From: CAWKGV01 sp963849305
GTDB lineage: Bacteria > Pseudomonadota > Alphaproteobacteria > Acetobacterales > Acetobacteraceae
Direction of reading: 5' to 3'
NCBI GenBank assembly: GCA_963849305.1
Contig: CAWKGV010000003.1
Location: 310,001 to 374,000 of the forward strand
Length of the DNA: 64,000 bases
Part shown: one piece after another, positions 1 through 9,014 of the stretch
How the letters are laid out: the number at the start of each line of letters is the position of its first letter
Position numbering within the stretch: the stretch's first letter is position 1
Translations under genes and position numbers: made by a program
Notes under the pieces: generated by a model
Told to the model about the DNA's origin: nothing
Database searches by the model: none
What the model saw: the letters and a program-made list of their open reading frames with translations, nothing else

Positions 1-165
1 GACTCGAAATCCGGCGCGGCCCAGCACCACGGCGGCGATGGTGCCTCCTAGGCCGGCGCCGACGATTACCACATCGGACAGCCGCTCGGCCCGAGCCGGG
101 CGCACGAACGGGACGGCGGCTTGCTCCACAGCCCCGCTGGCGGACTGAGCGTCAGGCGGCTGCAT
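1..165 (-). CDS. FAD-dependent oxidoreductase, N-terminus only
   Basis: The reverse strand reads 55 codons from an ATG at 163-165 to the window edge. Residues about 31-42 are DVVIVGAGLGGT, a dinucleotide-binding GxGxxG loop after a hydrophobic beta strand, and the protein continues AAVVLGRAGFRV. This is the typical start of an FAD monooxygenase or halogenase-like oxidoreductase. A roughly 30-residue leader precedes the Rossmann strand. The catalytic part lies outside the window, so substrate and subfamily cannot be given. It is divergent from trmO. Confidence 0.75.
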   Translation of the reverse strand, partial: MQPPDAQSASGAVEQAAVPFVRPARAERLSDVVIVGAGLGGTIAAVVLGRAGFRV

Positions 166-384
166 GAGTTGGGCGCACCGTCAGTCTTTATCTGAAGCCA
201 CGTGCGAATTGGCTGATGGCCCGCATGTCACCAATCCGTAGCACCTCCGTGAAATAAACAATCTGTGAAACAGCGGGAGCACAGGGCCGAACAGCCGTCT
301 CTTTATTGATCGCGGCTGGCGCGGACGCCGATGAGGCAAGATGATGGCCGAAGGCAATCCGAGGACAGCGCCGCGCGCCTGACG

Positions 385-861
385 ATGAGTGACAGCCTCC
401 TCCTCCGCCCGATCGGGGTGCTGACCACGCCGTTTCGCACGATTGCTGACTGCCCCCGCAACGGACGCCAACCCAACCCGCCCCCGCTCTGCCGCGCCCA
501 GGTGTTCCCGGAGTACGTCGCCGGGCTCCGAGACCTGGACGGCTTTTCCCACCTGATGGTGCTCTACTGGCTGCATCAAGCGCGGGTGGACGGCAGCCTG
601 GTCATTGTGCCCCCGTTCGACGGCCAGACCCGCGGCGTGTTCGCCACCCGCTCGCCGCACCGGCCCAACCCGATCGGCTTGGCCGTCGCGGCCTTCGAGG
701 GGTACGAAGTGCCGGGCGTGCTGCGTCTGCGCTACCTCGATTGCCTCGACGGCACGCCGCTGATCGACATCAAGCCCTACCTGCCGACCACGGACAGCGA
801 GCCCGATGCCGCAATGGGCTGGCTCGCCTCTTACGCCACGCGATCCCCTCCGAAAGGCTGA
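385..861 (+). CDS. trmO: tRNA (t6A37) N6-methyltransferase TrmO / TsaA family
   Basis: A 158-residue protein of the TsaA-like beta-barrel family. TrmO uses SAM to N6-methylate t6A37 of threonine tRNAs in the cytoplasm. Family marks are the start LLRPIGVLTTPF, the motif SPHRPNPIGLA in the middle, and GTPLIDIKPYLP near the end. I prefer the ATG at 385 (MSDSLLLRPIG) because the family begins a few residues before the PIG strand; an upstream ATG at 331 would add 18 residues of uncertain value. The livG gene follows after about 170 bases and is probably separate. Sua5, which makes the t6A precursor, is at 54.6-55.6 kb. Confidence 0.85.
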   Translation: MSDSLLLRPIGVLTTPFRTIADCPRNGRQPNPPPLCRAQVFPEYVAGLRDLDGFSHLMVLYWLHQARVDGSLVIVPPFDGQTRGVFATRSPHRPNPIGLAVAAFEGYEVPGVLRLRYLDCLDGTPLIDIKPYLPTTDSEPDAAMGWLASYATRSPPKG

Positions 862-1034
862 CCACAAAGCGGACGGCGTTGACGCGCTGGCGGTTGACTC
901 GTCGGGGCGGCTTCGTCACCTTGCCGTCGCGAGCGCGTTGCCAGAACGCCGTCACGGAGTGCGCGCAAGGAAACAGGGAAAGCGGATGGCCGAGCGGAGC
1001 GGCGCGGGGCTCGCGCGCGATCGTCGAGGCGGGA

Positions 1035-1838
1035 ATGGCTGACAGCGCGCTTCTGAGCGTGCGCGGCGTGGTGGTGCGCTTCGGCGGCGTGGTGGCGCTC
1101 GGTGGCGTTACCTTCGATGTCGGGCACCGGCAGATTTGCGGTCTGATCGGCCCGAACGGCTCCGGCAAGACCACGCTGTTCAACTGCATTAGCGCCATCT
1201 ATCGCTACGCTGAGGGCGACATTCTGTTCGAGGGCCGCTCGATCCACAACCAGCCACGCCATCGCATGGCCCCGCTCGGCATTGGCCGCACGTTCCAGAA
1301 CGTCGCCCTGTTCCGCTCGCTTTCAGTCAAGGACAACGTGCTGGTGGGTTCCCACCATCTGGCTCGTTCCGGTTTCGTCGTGAGCGCCCTGCGCCTGCCC
1401 GTGGTCCGTCGGGAAGAACGGGCGGCGCGGGCCAAGATGCGCGAGGTGTTGCATCTTCTGGCCCTGGAGGACGTGGCGGAGATTCCGGTCGGAAGCCTGT
1501 CGTTCCCCACCCAGAAGCGGGTGGAACTGGCACGCGCGCTGATGGGCGAGCCCAAGCTGCTGCTGCTAGACGAGCCCGCCGGCGGCCTCAATCACAGCGA
1601 AGTGGACGAGCTGTCCGGCCTGATCCAGCGGATTCGCGAGCATTTCCACATGACCGTGCTGGTGGTCGAGCACCACATGAACCTGGTCATGCGCATCTCC
1701 GACAAGGTCGTGGCATTGGAGTTTGGCAAGAAAATCGCCGACGGCACGCCCGACGAGGTACGGCGCGAGCCGGAGGTCATCCGCGCCTATCTGGGCGAGT
1801 CCGAGGAGGAGGCCCACCTTCATGCCGGCGCTGCTTGA
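1035..1838 (+). CDS. livG: branched-chain amino-acid ABC transporter ATPase LivG
   Basis: A 267-residue cytoplasmic ATPase. Residues 39-47 are the Walker A GPNGSGKTT, the signature is the degenerate SLSFPTQKRVELARAL near residue 153, Walker B is LLLLDEPAGGL near 175, and the H-loop is VVEHHM. LivG-type ATPases have the insertion after the Q-loop seen here. The start MADSALLSVRG is taken because upstream codons in the same frame overlap trmO and are not family-like. Its 3' end overlaps livF by 17 bases, indicating translational coupling. It powers import of leucine, isoleucine, valine or similar amides; the exact solute cannot be told. Confidence 0.92.
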   Translation: MADSALLSVRGVVVRFGGVVALGGVTFDVGHRQICGLIGPNGSGKTTLFNCISAIYRYAEGDILFEGRSIHNQPRHRMAPLGIGRTFQNVALFRSLSVKDNVLVGSHHLARSGFVVSALRLPVVRREERAARAKMREVLHLLALEDVAEIPVGSLSFPTQKRVELARALMGEPKLLLLDEPAGGLNHSEVDELSGLIQRIREHFHMTVLVVEHHMNLVMRISDKVVALEFGKKIADGTPDEVRREPEVIRAYLGESEEEAHLHAGAA

Positions 1839-2535
1839 GGCGCGCGACCTTCACGCCGGCTACGGCCAGACTAAGGTTCTTCACGGCCTCGATTTCTCCG
1901 TCGCAGAGGGCCTGACCACCGCGCTCTTAGGCGCCAACGGCGCCGGCAAGACCACCACGCTGCGCGCCATCTGCGGCCTGATCCGCCCGCAAGGCGAGGT
2001 CTGGCTCGCGGGTGAGCGCATCGACCGCCTCGCCGCCGAGGAGATCGTCCGGCGCGGGGTGGGCCATGTGCCGGACGGGCGCGGCACGTTCATGGAACTC
2101 ACGGTCGAGGAGAACTTGCGCCTCGGCGCCTACTCGCGGCACGACCGCGCTGGCGTGGCGGCCGATTTCGAGCGCATGTTCGGCTACTTTCCGCGCCTCA
2201 AGGAGCGCATCAGCCAGCAGGCGGGCACGCTGTCTGGCGGCGAGCAGCAGATGCTGGCTATCGCGCGCGCGCTGCTGGTGAAGCCCAAGCTGCTGTTGCT
2301 CGACGAGCCCTCGTTCGGCCTCGCCCCCCTGATCGTGCAAGACATCTTCGCGATCCTGCGCCGCATCCGCGCCGATGAACGGGTGAGCATCCTGCTGGTC
2401 GAGCAGAATGCCTCGATCGCGCTCGACTTCGCCGATCACGCCTACCTGCTGGAAACCGGGCGCATCGTGATCTCGGGTCCGGCGGCCGATATCCGCAAGG
2501 ACGAGAGCGTCCGTCGCTCCTATCTCGGCTACTGA
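1822..2535 (+). CDS. livF: branched-chain amino-acid ABC transporter ATPase LivF
   Basis: A 237-residue second ATPase of the transporter. Walker A GANGAGKTT lies near residue 36, the signature LSGGEQQMLAIARAL near 136, Walker B LLLLDEPSFGL near 156, and the H-loop region LLVEQNAS follows. The start MPALLEARDLHAGYG at 1822 overlaps the end of livG and gives the normal LivF length. LivF and LivG form a heterodimer under the LivH/LivM channel. The livH gene begins 14 bases downstream. Confidence 0.92.
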   Translation: MPALLEARDLHAGYGQTKVLHGLDFSVAEGLTTALLGANGAGKTTTLRAICGLIRPQGEVWLAGERIDRLAAEEIVRRGVGHVPDGRGTFMELTVEENLRLGAYSRHDRAGVAADFERMFGYFPRLKERISQQAGTLSGGEQQMLAIARALLVKPKLLLLDEPSFGLAPLIVQDIFAILRRIRADERVSILLVEQNASIALDFADHAYLLETGRIVISGPAADIRKDESVRRSYLGY

Positions 2536-2549
2536 GGAGACGCCGCCAA

Positions 2550-3422
2550 GTGATCGGACTGGCTCATCAGATCATCTCGGGGCTCGCCAGCGGCAGTATC
2601 TATGCCGCCGTCGCGCTTGCTCTGGTCATGATCTATCAGGCGACGCACCACATCAATTTCGCCCAAGGCGAGATGGCGACCCTTTCGACCTATCTCTGCC
2701 TCACCCTGATCCATGCCGGCGTGCCCTACTGGGGCGCTTTTGTGATCGCGGTCATGATCTCCTTCGTCATGGGCGCGGTGGTTGAGCGGGTGCTGATGCG
2801 CCCGATGCTGAACGCGCCCGTGCTGTCCTCGGTCGGTGTGTTCATCGGGCTGCTGCTGGTCATCAACGCGATGGACGGCTGGATCTTCGATTACATCATC
2901 AAGCCCTTCCCCTCGCCCTTCGGCGGCGGCCAGCCGGTGCTCGGTGGCTATATCTCGGCCCATGAGTTGGGCGAGACCGGCGTGACGTTGCTCGTGCTGC
3001 TGGCCGTCTACCTTTTCTTCCGCCACACCACGCTCGGGCTCGCGATGCGCGCGGCGGCGTTCAACCCTACTTCCTCACGGCTGTGCGGCGTTCGGGTGAA
3101 CCGGATGCTGATGATGGGCTGGGCGCTTGCTGCCGCCATCGGCGCGGTTGCCGGCATCATGGTGGCTCCGATCGTGTTCCTCGACCCCAACATGATGGGC
3201 GGCATCCTGATTTACGCCTTCGCTGGTGCGCTGCTCGGGGGCGTGGACAATGCGCTCGGCGCGGTGATCGGCGGTTTCATCGTCGGGGTGCTGGAGAACC
3301 TATTCGGGGCCTATGTCGTTGGCACCGAACTCAAGCTGACAGTCGCACTGCTCATAATTGTCGCCGTGCTGCTGATAAAACCCGCCGGGCTTTTGGGCCG
3401 CGCGATCCATAGCAGGGTGTAG
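2550..3422 (+). CDS. livH: branched-chain amino-acid ABC transporter permease LivH
   Basis: A 290-residue inner-membrane permease with about eight hydrophobic segments. It begins MIGLAHQIISGLASGSIYAA and contains HINFAQGEMATLSTY, typical of LivH, and a later loop with RAAAFNPTSSRLCGV that contacts the ATPase. It lies 14 bases after livF and 2 bases before livM, all one operon. The gene starts with GTG and is preceded by a GAGGAGA ribosome-binding site. Confidence 0.92.
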   Translation: MIGLAHQIISGLASGSIYAAVALALVMIYQATHHINFAQGEMATLSTYLCLTLIHAGVPYWGAFVIAVMISFVMGAVVERVLMRPMLNAPVLSSVGVFIGLLLVINAMDGWIFDYIIKPFPSPFGGGQPVLGGYISAHELGETGVTLLVLLAVYLFFRHTTLGLAMRAAAFNPTSSRLCGVRVNRMLMMGWALAAAIGAVAGIMVAPIVFLDPNMMGGILIYAFAGALLGGVDNALGAVIGGFIVGVLENLFGAYVVGTELKLTVALLIIVAVLLIKPAGLLGRAIHSRV

Positions 3423-3424
3423 CC

Positions 3425-4468
3425 ATGCGCGACGACGAACTGACTGCCGGGCGGATGCAGGACGACGAGGGCAGACTGGGTGCCTGGCGCGTGCTCGCTA
3501 CCGCCGCGGGCCTGGTGGTGGCGGTGGCGCTCGCGTTCCTGGTCAATGATTACCGGCTGTTCCAACTCACGATGGTCGTGGCATATGCCTGCGCCATCCT
3601 CGGGCTGACCGTGCTCACCGGCATCAATGGCCAGATCTCGCTAGGCCACGGTGCGTTCTTCGCTGTCGGCGCCTACGTGACCGCGGTTTTGATGGCGAAC
3701 TACAACTGGCCTTATTGGGCGACGCTGCCACCGGCGGCGGCGGCCTCGGCGCTGGTCGGGTTCCTGGTGGGATTCCCGGCGCTCCGGCTGGGCGGGCTCT
3801 ACCTCGCGCTCACTACCTTCGCGCTCGCGGTCGCTGCCCCACAGATCCTGAAGGTGAACGCGCTGTCGGACATAACCGGCGGCGTGCAGGGATTGACCGT
3901 GGACAAGCCGAACGCGCCGTTCGGGTTGCCAATCAACGCCGACCAGTGGATCTATCTGTTCACCTTGGCAGTGGGCTGCGTGATCTTCCTGCTCGGCTGG
4001 AACCTCTCGCGCGGGCGGATCGGCCGGGCGATGATGGCGATCCGGGACCAGTCGCTGGCTGCAGAATCGATGGGCATCAATCTCGCGGCGGTGAAGACGC
4101 GCACTTTCGCGGTGAGTGCGATGTTCACCGGATTGGCCGGCTCGCTCGCCACCATCGCGGTGCAGTTCGTGGCACCCGACAGCTTCAATTTCTTCATCTC
4201 GGTCTGGTTCTTCGTGGGGTTGGTGGTCGGCGGCGTCAACTCGATCCTCGGCGCGCTGTTCGGCGGCGCCTTCATCGAGTTCATCCCGAACGTCGCCAAC
4301 GACATCTCCAAGGCCGCCCCGGGCGCGATCTATGGGCTGATCCTGATCGGCTTCATGTTCCTGATGCCCGCGGGCATCGTGGGCGCTCTGCGCAGCCTGG
4401 CCCGCATGATCGCGACCAGGCGCCGCCGACTCGCCTCGCCGAGCGTGCCGGCTGCGAGCCGGCGCTAG
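3425..4468 (+). CDS. livM: branched-chain amino-acid ABC transporter permease LivM
   Basis: A 347-residue inner-membrane permease. After a polar N-terminus of about 25 residues come some eight to nine hydrophobic segments. The family motif GINGQISLGHGAFFAVGAY is at about residues 65-85, and the ATPase-contact loop RDQSLAAESMGIN is near residue 210. It is the last gene of livGFHM. No livK/livJ periplasmic binding protein is found anywhere in the window, so the solute receptor must be encoded elsewhere. The stop at 4468 faces the stop of the cyclase at 4472. Confidence 0.92.
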   Translation: MRDDELTAGRMQDDEGRLGAWRVLATAAGLVVAVALAFLVNDYRLFQLTMVVAYACAILGLTVLTGINGQISLGHGAFFAVGAYVTAVLMANYNWPYWATLPPAAAASALVGFLVGFPALRLGGLYLALTTFALAVAAPQILKVNALSDITGGVQGLTVDKPNAPFGLPINADQWIYLFTLAVGCVIFLLGWNLSRGRIGRAMMAIRDQSLAAESMGINLAAVKTRTFAVSAMFTGLAGSLATIAVQFVAPDSFNFFISVWFFVGLVVGGVNSILGALFGGAFIEFIPNVANDISKAAPGAIYGLILIGFMFLMPAGIVGALRSLARMIATRRRRLASPSVPAASRR

Positions 4469-4471
4469 CCG

Positions 4472-5881
4472 TCAAGGGATCTCGTAGACCGTGACTTCGC
4501 TGGCGAGCCCGCGCAGCGCCGCACTGTGTGGTGCGGGTTGCAAGCCGCTGCACTCGAGCAGCCGGGCCGCCTCAGAGTCCTGGATGACCGGCCCAGTGGC
4601 GATGATCGCCGTCGCGTCCGCCATGCCATTCACGCGGGAGGCGACGTTGACGGTCTGGCCGAAGTAGTCCTGCCGGTCGTTCAGCAGCACCGCCAGGCAA
4701 GGCCCCTCGTGGATACCGATCTTGAGCAGCAGGTCCTGGCGCCTGTGGGCGGCGTTGAGTTCGCGCATCGCTTCACGCATGCGCAACGCAGCACTTACCG
4801 CGCGGTCAGGGGTGGGGAACGTCGCCATGACGGCATCGCCGATCGTTTTGACCACGGCCCCGGCTTCGGCGGCCACGATGTCGAGAACTACGCGAAAATG
4901 GCTGCGCACGAGGCTAAAGGCCGCGAGGTCGCCGACCCGCTCGTAGAGGTCGGTCGAGGCCTTCAGGTCGGTGAAGAGGAAGGTAAGGCTGGTAATCTTT
5001 AGCCGCTGGTCAACTTCGAGAATGTCGGTCCCATACAGGTCCCGGAACGTCTGGTTGCTGAGTAGCCGCTTGGCGGTCATGAAGGGTTTGCGACGCCCGA
5101 TCAGCTCGTGCAGGCGGTCGCCGGCAATCCAGACGCCTGGCAGCACGCGCGTGTCGCTCCGGTTCTCCAGCGACAACCGAAGCGGGCCAGGGCGGAGTAC
5201 CTCAGTGCCCGTCGGCGCGCGCACCTTGTTGAATACGATCGAGACGTGCTGGCGCTCGCGCGTCGGCTCGCCCTTGACGTCGATGAAGTGGGCGCTGTGG
5301 GTGACGGGCTCGAAAACGATCACGAACTCGGCTGGAAGCTGGAGCGACAGGACCGCCTTGTCGCCAGGCGGCAGATCGACGGAGTCGAGAGTGAGCTCCT
5401 CGATCAGGTCTTCGAAACCCTCCTCCGGAAGATCGACGCCCGAACTCCAAAGGATCTGGCGGCAGTATTCCCAAATCGGCAGGCTAGCCGGGTCATGGGC
5501 CGCGATCCGGCGAATGCGAGGGCTGATCGTGAACGTGACCTCGACCATCTCGTCCAGCGTCGGCTCGTAGCCGGCAGCGCAGAGCGCGCAGTCGTACGTA
5601 TCCCGTTGCACGGATTTGAGCGTGGCCGCCGCATCCAGCACGCCGCCACAGCCGGGGCACAGCACATTCCAGGACAGCTCGAACAGGCCAATCCTCGTGG
5701 CGTGCAAGAATGCGGCGACGGTGAGCTCCTCGCCCAGTCCGTGCTGGGTGGCGAAATCCAGCACGTTTATGCGGTTCAGCGCCCGGTCCGGCGCCTCGCG
5801 CACCAGGCGTTCGAGAGCCCCAACCGCCTTCGCGTCGGCCGAACGGCGGAGAACCGAGAAAAGAGCTTCGGTCTCGCTCAT
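4472..5881 (-). CDS. class III adenylate/guanylate cyclase with N-terminal zinc-ribbon region
   Basis: A 469-residue protein. The C-terminal part, about residues 300-420, is a class III cyclase domain: FLFTDLKASTDLYERVGD supplies the first metal aspartate and VKTIGDAVMATFP the second, and FGQTVNVASRVNGMA is the late dimer-interface motif. The N-terminal half resembles the DUF5939-type region found before such cyclases. It contains CPGC (75-78) and CALC (98-101), a likely zinc ribbon. No transmembrane segment is visible, so it is probably a soluble sensor that makes cAMP or cGMP. It is convergent with livM and divergent from the trehalase gene. Confidence 0.85.
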   Translation of the reverse strand: MSETEALFSVLRRSADAKAVGALERLVREAPDRALNRINVLDFATQHGLGEELTVAAFLHATRIGLFELSWNVLCPGCGGVLDAAATLKSVQRDTYDCALCAAGYEPTLDEMVEVTFTISPRIRRIAAHDPASLPIWEYCRQILWSSGVDLPEEGFEDLIEELTLDSVDLPPGDKAVLSLQLPAEFVIVFEPVTHSAHFIDVKGEPTRERQHVSIVFNKVRAPTGTEVLRPGPLRLSLENRSDTRVLPGVWIAGDRLHELIGRRKPFMTAKRLLSNQTFRDLYGTDILEVDQRLKITSLTFLFTDLKASTDLYERVGDLAAFSLVRSHFRVVLDIVAAEAGAVVKTIGDAVMATFPTPDRAVSAALRMREAMRELNAAHRRQDLLLKIGIHEGPCLAVLLNDRQDYFGQTVNVASRVNGMADATAIIATGPVIQDSEAARLLECSGLQPAPHSAALRGLASEVTVYEIP

Positions 5882-6097
5882 GCCACAAATATACAGAAGC
5901 GCGGCTGCGTGCCCTACTGTATTTTAGCCGAAGGCAAAGATCGCCCAGTGCCGTTAGTCCAGGACTTTATTGGACCGGACGAAAATCGAGGCTCAGATCC
6001 AAGCTCAACAAAGTGTGAGAATTCCGCGTCGGCTGTAGCACAGCAAGACACCGCGTTTCTAAGATGTCATGCCAAATGACAAGCGGAGGAACGGAGA

Positions 6098-7805
6098 ATG
6101 AGATCGTCACCGGCTTGGAAGCCCGGCCTCTCCGGCCATATCCAGCGTCCGGGAACAGTTCGCCATTCCGTTCTTGCCGGCATCGTGCTGTGGGCAGCCG
6201 CGATCGGCGGCTCGGCCGTCGCGCAGACGGCGCCGGCGCCCGATACCGTGCCGCCGTCGATCGAATACGGGCAGCTTTATCGTGACGTCGAGTTGCAGGC
6301 GATCTTTCCCGACAGCAAGACCTTTCCCGATATGGTGCCCGATAGCGCGCCGAGCGCGATCGTCGCCGAGTATGCTTCCAGCAAGGACCAGCCCGGCTTC
6401 GACCTCGCCGGCTTCGTCGCGCAGCACTTCACCGGACCCTTGCCCACGGGACCGACGATCAATCCCGCGCCGCCGGACACGGCGCTGCCGGCGTATATTT
6501 CCAGCCTGTGGGACATGCTGACGCAGTCGGACCAAAACACTCCAGCTTACTCCACCTTGCAGCCGCTCCCTTATCCCTACGTCGTACCCGGCGGGCGCTT
6601 TCGCGAGGTGTATTATTGGGATTCCTACTTCACCATGATGGGTCTTGAGCAGGACGGGCGCCACGCGCTCGCCGAGAACATGCTCAACGACTTCGCCTTC
6701 GAAATCGACCGGTACGGGTTCATACCAAATGGGAACAGGAGCTACTACCTGAGCCGATCCCAGCCCCCCTTCTTCTCGTTCATGGTGGAGTTGATCGCGC
6801 GGACCGACGGCGAGGCAACGTATGTGAAATACTTGCCGGAGTTGCGGGCGGAATACGATTTTTGGATGCAGGGAGCCAGCACCTTGCCTCCAGGCGCGGC
6901 ATACCGCAATGCCGTGCGCCTGCTCGACGGCACGTTGCTGAACCGATACTGGGACGAGCGACAGGCCCCGCGCGATGAATCGTATCTGGAGGACGTGCAG
7001 ACCGCGGCCATGTCAAACCGGCCCTCGCCGGTGGTCTATCGCAACCTGCGGGCGGCGGCCGAATTCGGGCTGGGACTTCAGCTCCCGCTGGCTGGCCGAC
7101 GGCAAGACGCTGGCCACCATTCGCACCGTCTCGCTGCTGCCGGTCGATCTGAACAGCCTGTTGGCCCACCTGGAGCGAACGCTGTCCCGCGCATACCGCG
7201 CCAAGGGAGACGAAGCCAGCGCCGCGCAATTCGATCAATACGCCGAGCAGCGCGCCACCGCGATCCAGAACCTGATGTGGGACGATCAAACCGGCGCGTT
7301 CACCGACTACGCATGGCGCGAGCAGCAATTGACCCATGCCGTGACCGCCGCGACGCTGTTCCCGCTGTTCTGCGGGGTCGCGCGGCCGGACCAGGGGGCG
7401 GCCGTGGCGGCCACGGTCCAGAACGAACTGCTGATGCCGGGCGGGCTGGCGACGACCCTGGTTTCCACCGGGCAGCAATGGGATCAGCCGAACGGTTGGG
7501 CGCCGCTGCAATGGGTCGCGGTGATCGGGCTTACCATGTACGGCGAACCGGGTTTGGCGGAAACGATCGCCGAACGCTGGGTGCAGAGGAACATCGACGA
7601 ATACGTCTTCGCAGGCAAACTGGTCGAGAAATACGACGTCATGGCAACCGAAGGCGACCTTACCGGAGGCGGGGGCGAATACGCGACGCAAATCGGCTTC
7701 GGATGGACCAACGGCGTCCTGCTCAGCCTCGCGGCGCTCTATCCCGACCTCGCGGCCAAGGTGGCGGCGGCGGTGCCGATGCAGCAGACCGCGACGGCGC
7801 AGTAG
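6098..7805 (+). pseudogene. treA: periplasmic trehalase (GH37), one-base frameshift
   Basis: Trehalase hydrolyses trehalose to two glucoses in the periplasm. The start at 6098 follows a GGAGGAACGGAG site and encodes a signal peptide ending near GSAVAQTA. Signature 1, PGGRFREVYYWDSYF, is in the first frame. Signature 2, QQWDQPNGWAPLQ, and EKYD with the catalytic base are in another frame. The frames join if one T is removed at 7064-7065 (GAATTCGGG read as GAATCGGG), restoring ESGWDFSSRW, which carries the catalytic acid. As sequenced, the product loses its active site. Repaired length would be about 568 residues, normal for TreA. It may be a real mutation or a base-call error. Confidence 0.85.
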
Positions 7806-7873
7806 GAAACTCGAAACGGATGATCGGCCGAAGAGGTGCCGCGGGTCGGCGGCTAATCGAGCACATTGGCCGA

Positions 7874-8491
7874 TCAGACGTAACCGGCCGGCTTGATATC
7901 GACAGCTCCGAGGATGCGCAGGTCGTGCGACTGCACCAGCACGACCGCGCCCTGTCCGGAGGCGATGGCGGGCAGTTTCAGCCGGCGTGGCGCACCATCC
8001 CACGCGGCCAGTACCTTCGCCGCGCGGACAATCCGAAACTCGCGCAACTGCCGCCCGTCGTTCTCGCCCGCGCCAACCGGCGTGACGCGCTCAGGGTCGT
8101 AGGTCGCGAACAGGGCGATAGCCGGACCGGGCGCGGCGCTGATCGTGGTGACGGCACCCGGCGCGGTCCGGTCGTGCGCAAGTTGCAGCGGCAACGGCGA
8201 GGCGGTAGCGATCGCCTCGGCGACCGCGCTCCGGTTGGAGCCGACCATCATGCGCGCGCCGTCCACGACCAGGGCCGGGGTGAAGACATCCTTGCCAAGC
8301 GCGCTGGCGTAGCCGCGCTGGCGCTCGGTGGAGAGATGGCTCGCGTACGGATCATGCCAGCCGAGATGGTCCCAGTAATCGACATGCCAGGCGAGCGCGA
8401 TCACACCGGGCTGCCGCGCGAGTTCGCCCAGCAGTCGGTCGGCCGGTGGGCAGGAGGAGCAGCCCTGGGAGGTGAACAATTCCAGCACCAC
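7874..8491 (-). CDS. DUF1223 thioredoxin-fold protein, N-terminus apparently lost
   Basis: The 205 residues start VLELFTSQGCSSCPPAD, the CxxC-bearing thioredoxin-like opening of DUF1223 proteins, and continue with HVDYWDHLGWHDPY and a later QRGYASALG. Family members are secreted. Upstream in the same frame is an alanine-rich stretch (SLSSAAAAAAGFVPATATAA) that looks like the end of a signal peptide. It runs into a TGA near 8595 with no ATG, GTG or TTG start between. The GTG at 8491 is therefore only a formal start. Function is unknown; the CSSC pair suggests a redox role. Confidence 0.6.
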   Translation of the reverse strand: MVLELFTSQGCSSCPPADRLLGELARQPGVIALAWHVDYWDHLGWHDPYASHLSTERQRGYASALGKDVFTPALVVDGARMMVGSNRSAVAEAIATASPLPLQLAHDRTAPGAVTTISAAPGPAIALFATYDPERVTPVGAGENDGRQLREFRIVRAAKVLAAWDGAPRRLKLPAIASGQGAVVLVQSHDLRILGAVDIKPAGYV

Positions 8492-8584
8492 CGGACGATT
8501 GGCGGCGGTTGCCGTGGCAGGGACGAAGCCGGCGGCGGCCGCCGCTGCTGAGGAAAGGCTTCCGACGCTGCATCGATGTCTCCA

Positions 8585-8609
8585 GTCTCAGGGTGTCTGG
8601 CGCTGAGAC
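8585..8609. terminator. hairpin between DUF1223 and the small glycine-motif gene
   Basis: GTCTCAG at 8585-8591 pairs exactly with CTGAGAC at 8603-8609 across an 11-base loop. It lies just beyond the 3' end of the minus-strand gene at 8628 and before the signal-peptide remnant of the DUF1223 gene. There is no clear T-run, so it is only a possible terminator, or a rearrangement scar. Confidence 0.3.
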
Positions 8610-8627
8610 TTGGGGTGAGTGGGTCCG

Positions 8628-9000
8628 TTACGAGAGAAAACCTCCCACTAGAGATTTCAGGACGCCAATGATCGAGGCGACCGACTCGACACCCCTGGTC
8701 CCTTGTTCGAGAACCCCGAGCAACGAAGCAATCTTGGACTTGTCCGGTGCGGTCTTCTCGACTTCCGAGGCGACTCGTTCGAGCATCTCCGATAAGAAAT
8801 TCGGCCTCGGGAAGATTGTGCTTCTGCTCACAGATTGCGGCAGCTAGGTCAGCAAGCATGTCCAAGATCTTCTGTTTGCTGAAAGCTGGATCCCCGGCTT
8901 CACCAATGACGGTCTTCCGTACGCTCGCGCCTCGTCCGGACACCATTTGATCGACCGTCTGAGTTCCGCCGTGAATAATGATACCCTCGTTTCGTTGCAT
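8628..9000 (-). pseudogene. small partner protein with glycine-rich N-terminal motif (frameshifted)
   Basis: The start ATG at 8998-9000 follows a GGAG site and gives MQRNEGIIIHGGTQTVDQMV then SGRGASV, a short beta/glycine motif followed by a helical region. The frame breaks at 8797-8799. Removing one T on the coding strand joins PEAEF to LSEMLERVASEVEK, followed by a helical tail ending VLKSLVGGFLS. The repaired protein is about 123 residues. I do not know its function; similar small proteins sit beside large membrane proteins in actinobacteria (memory-based, not checked). It begins 14 bases after the upstream gene, so the two are an operon. Confidence 0.55.
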
Positions 9001-9014
9001 GCTCCGGAACTCCG

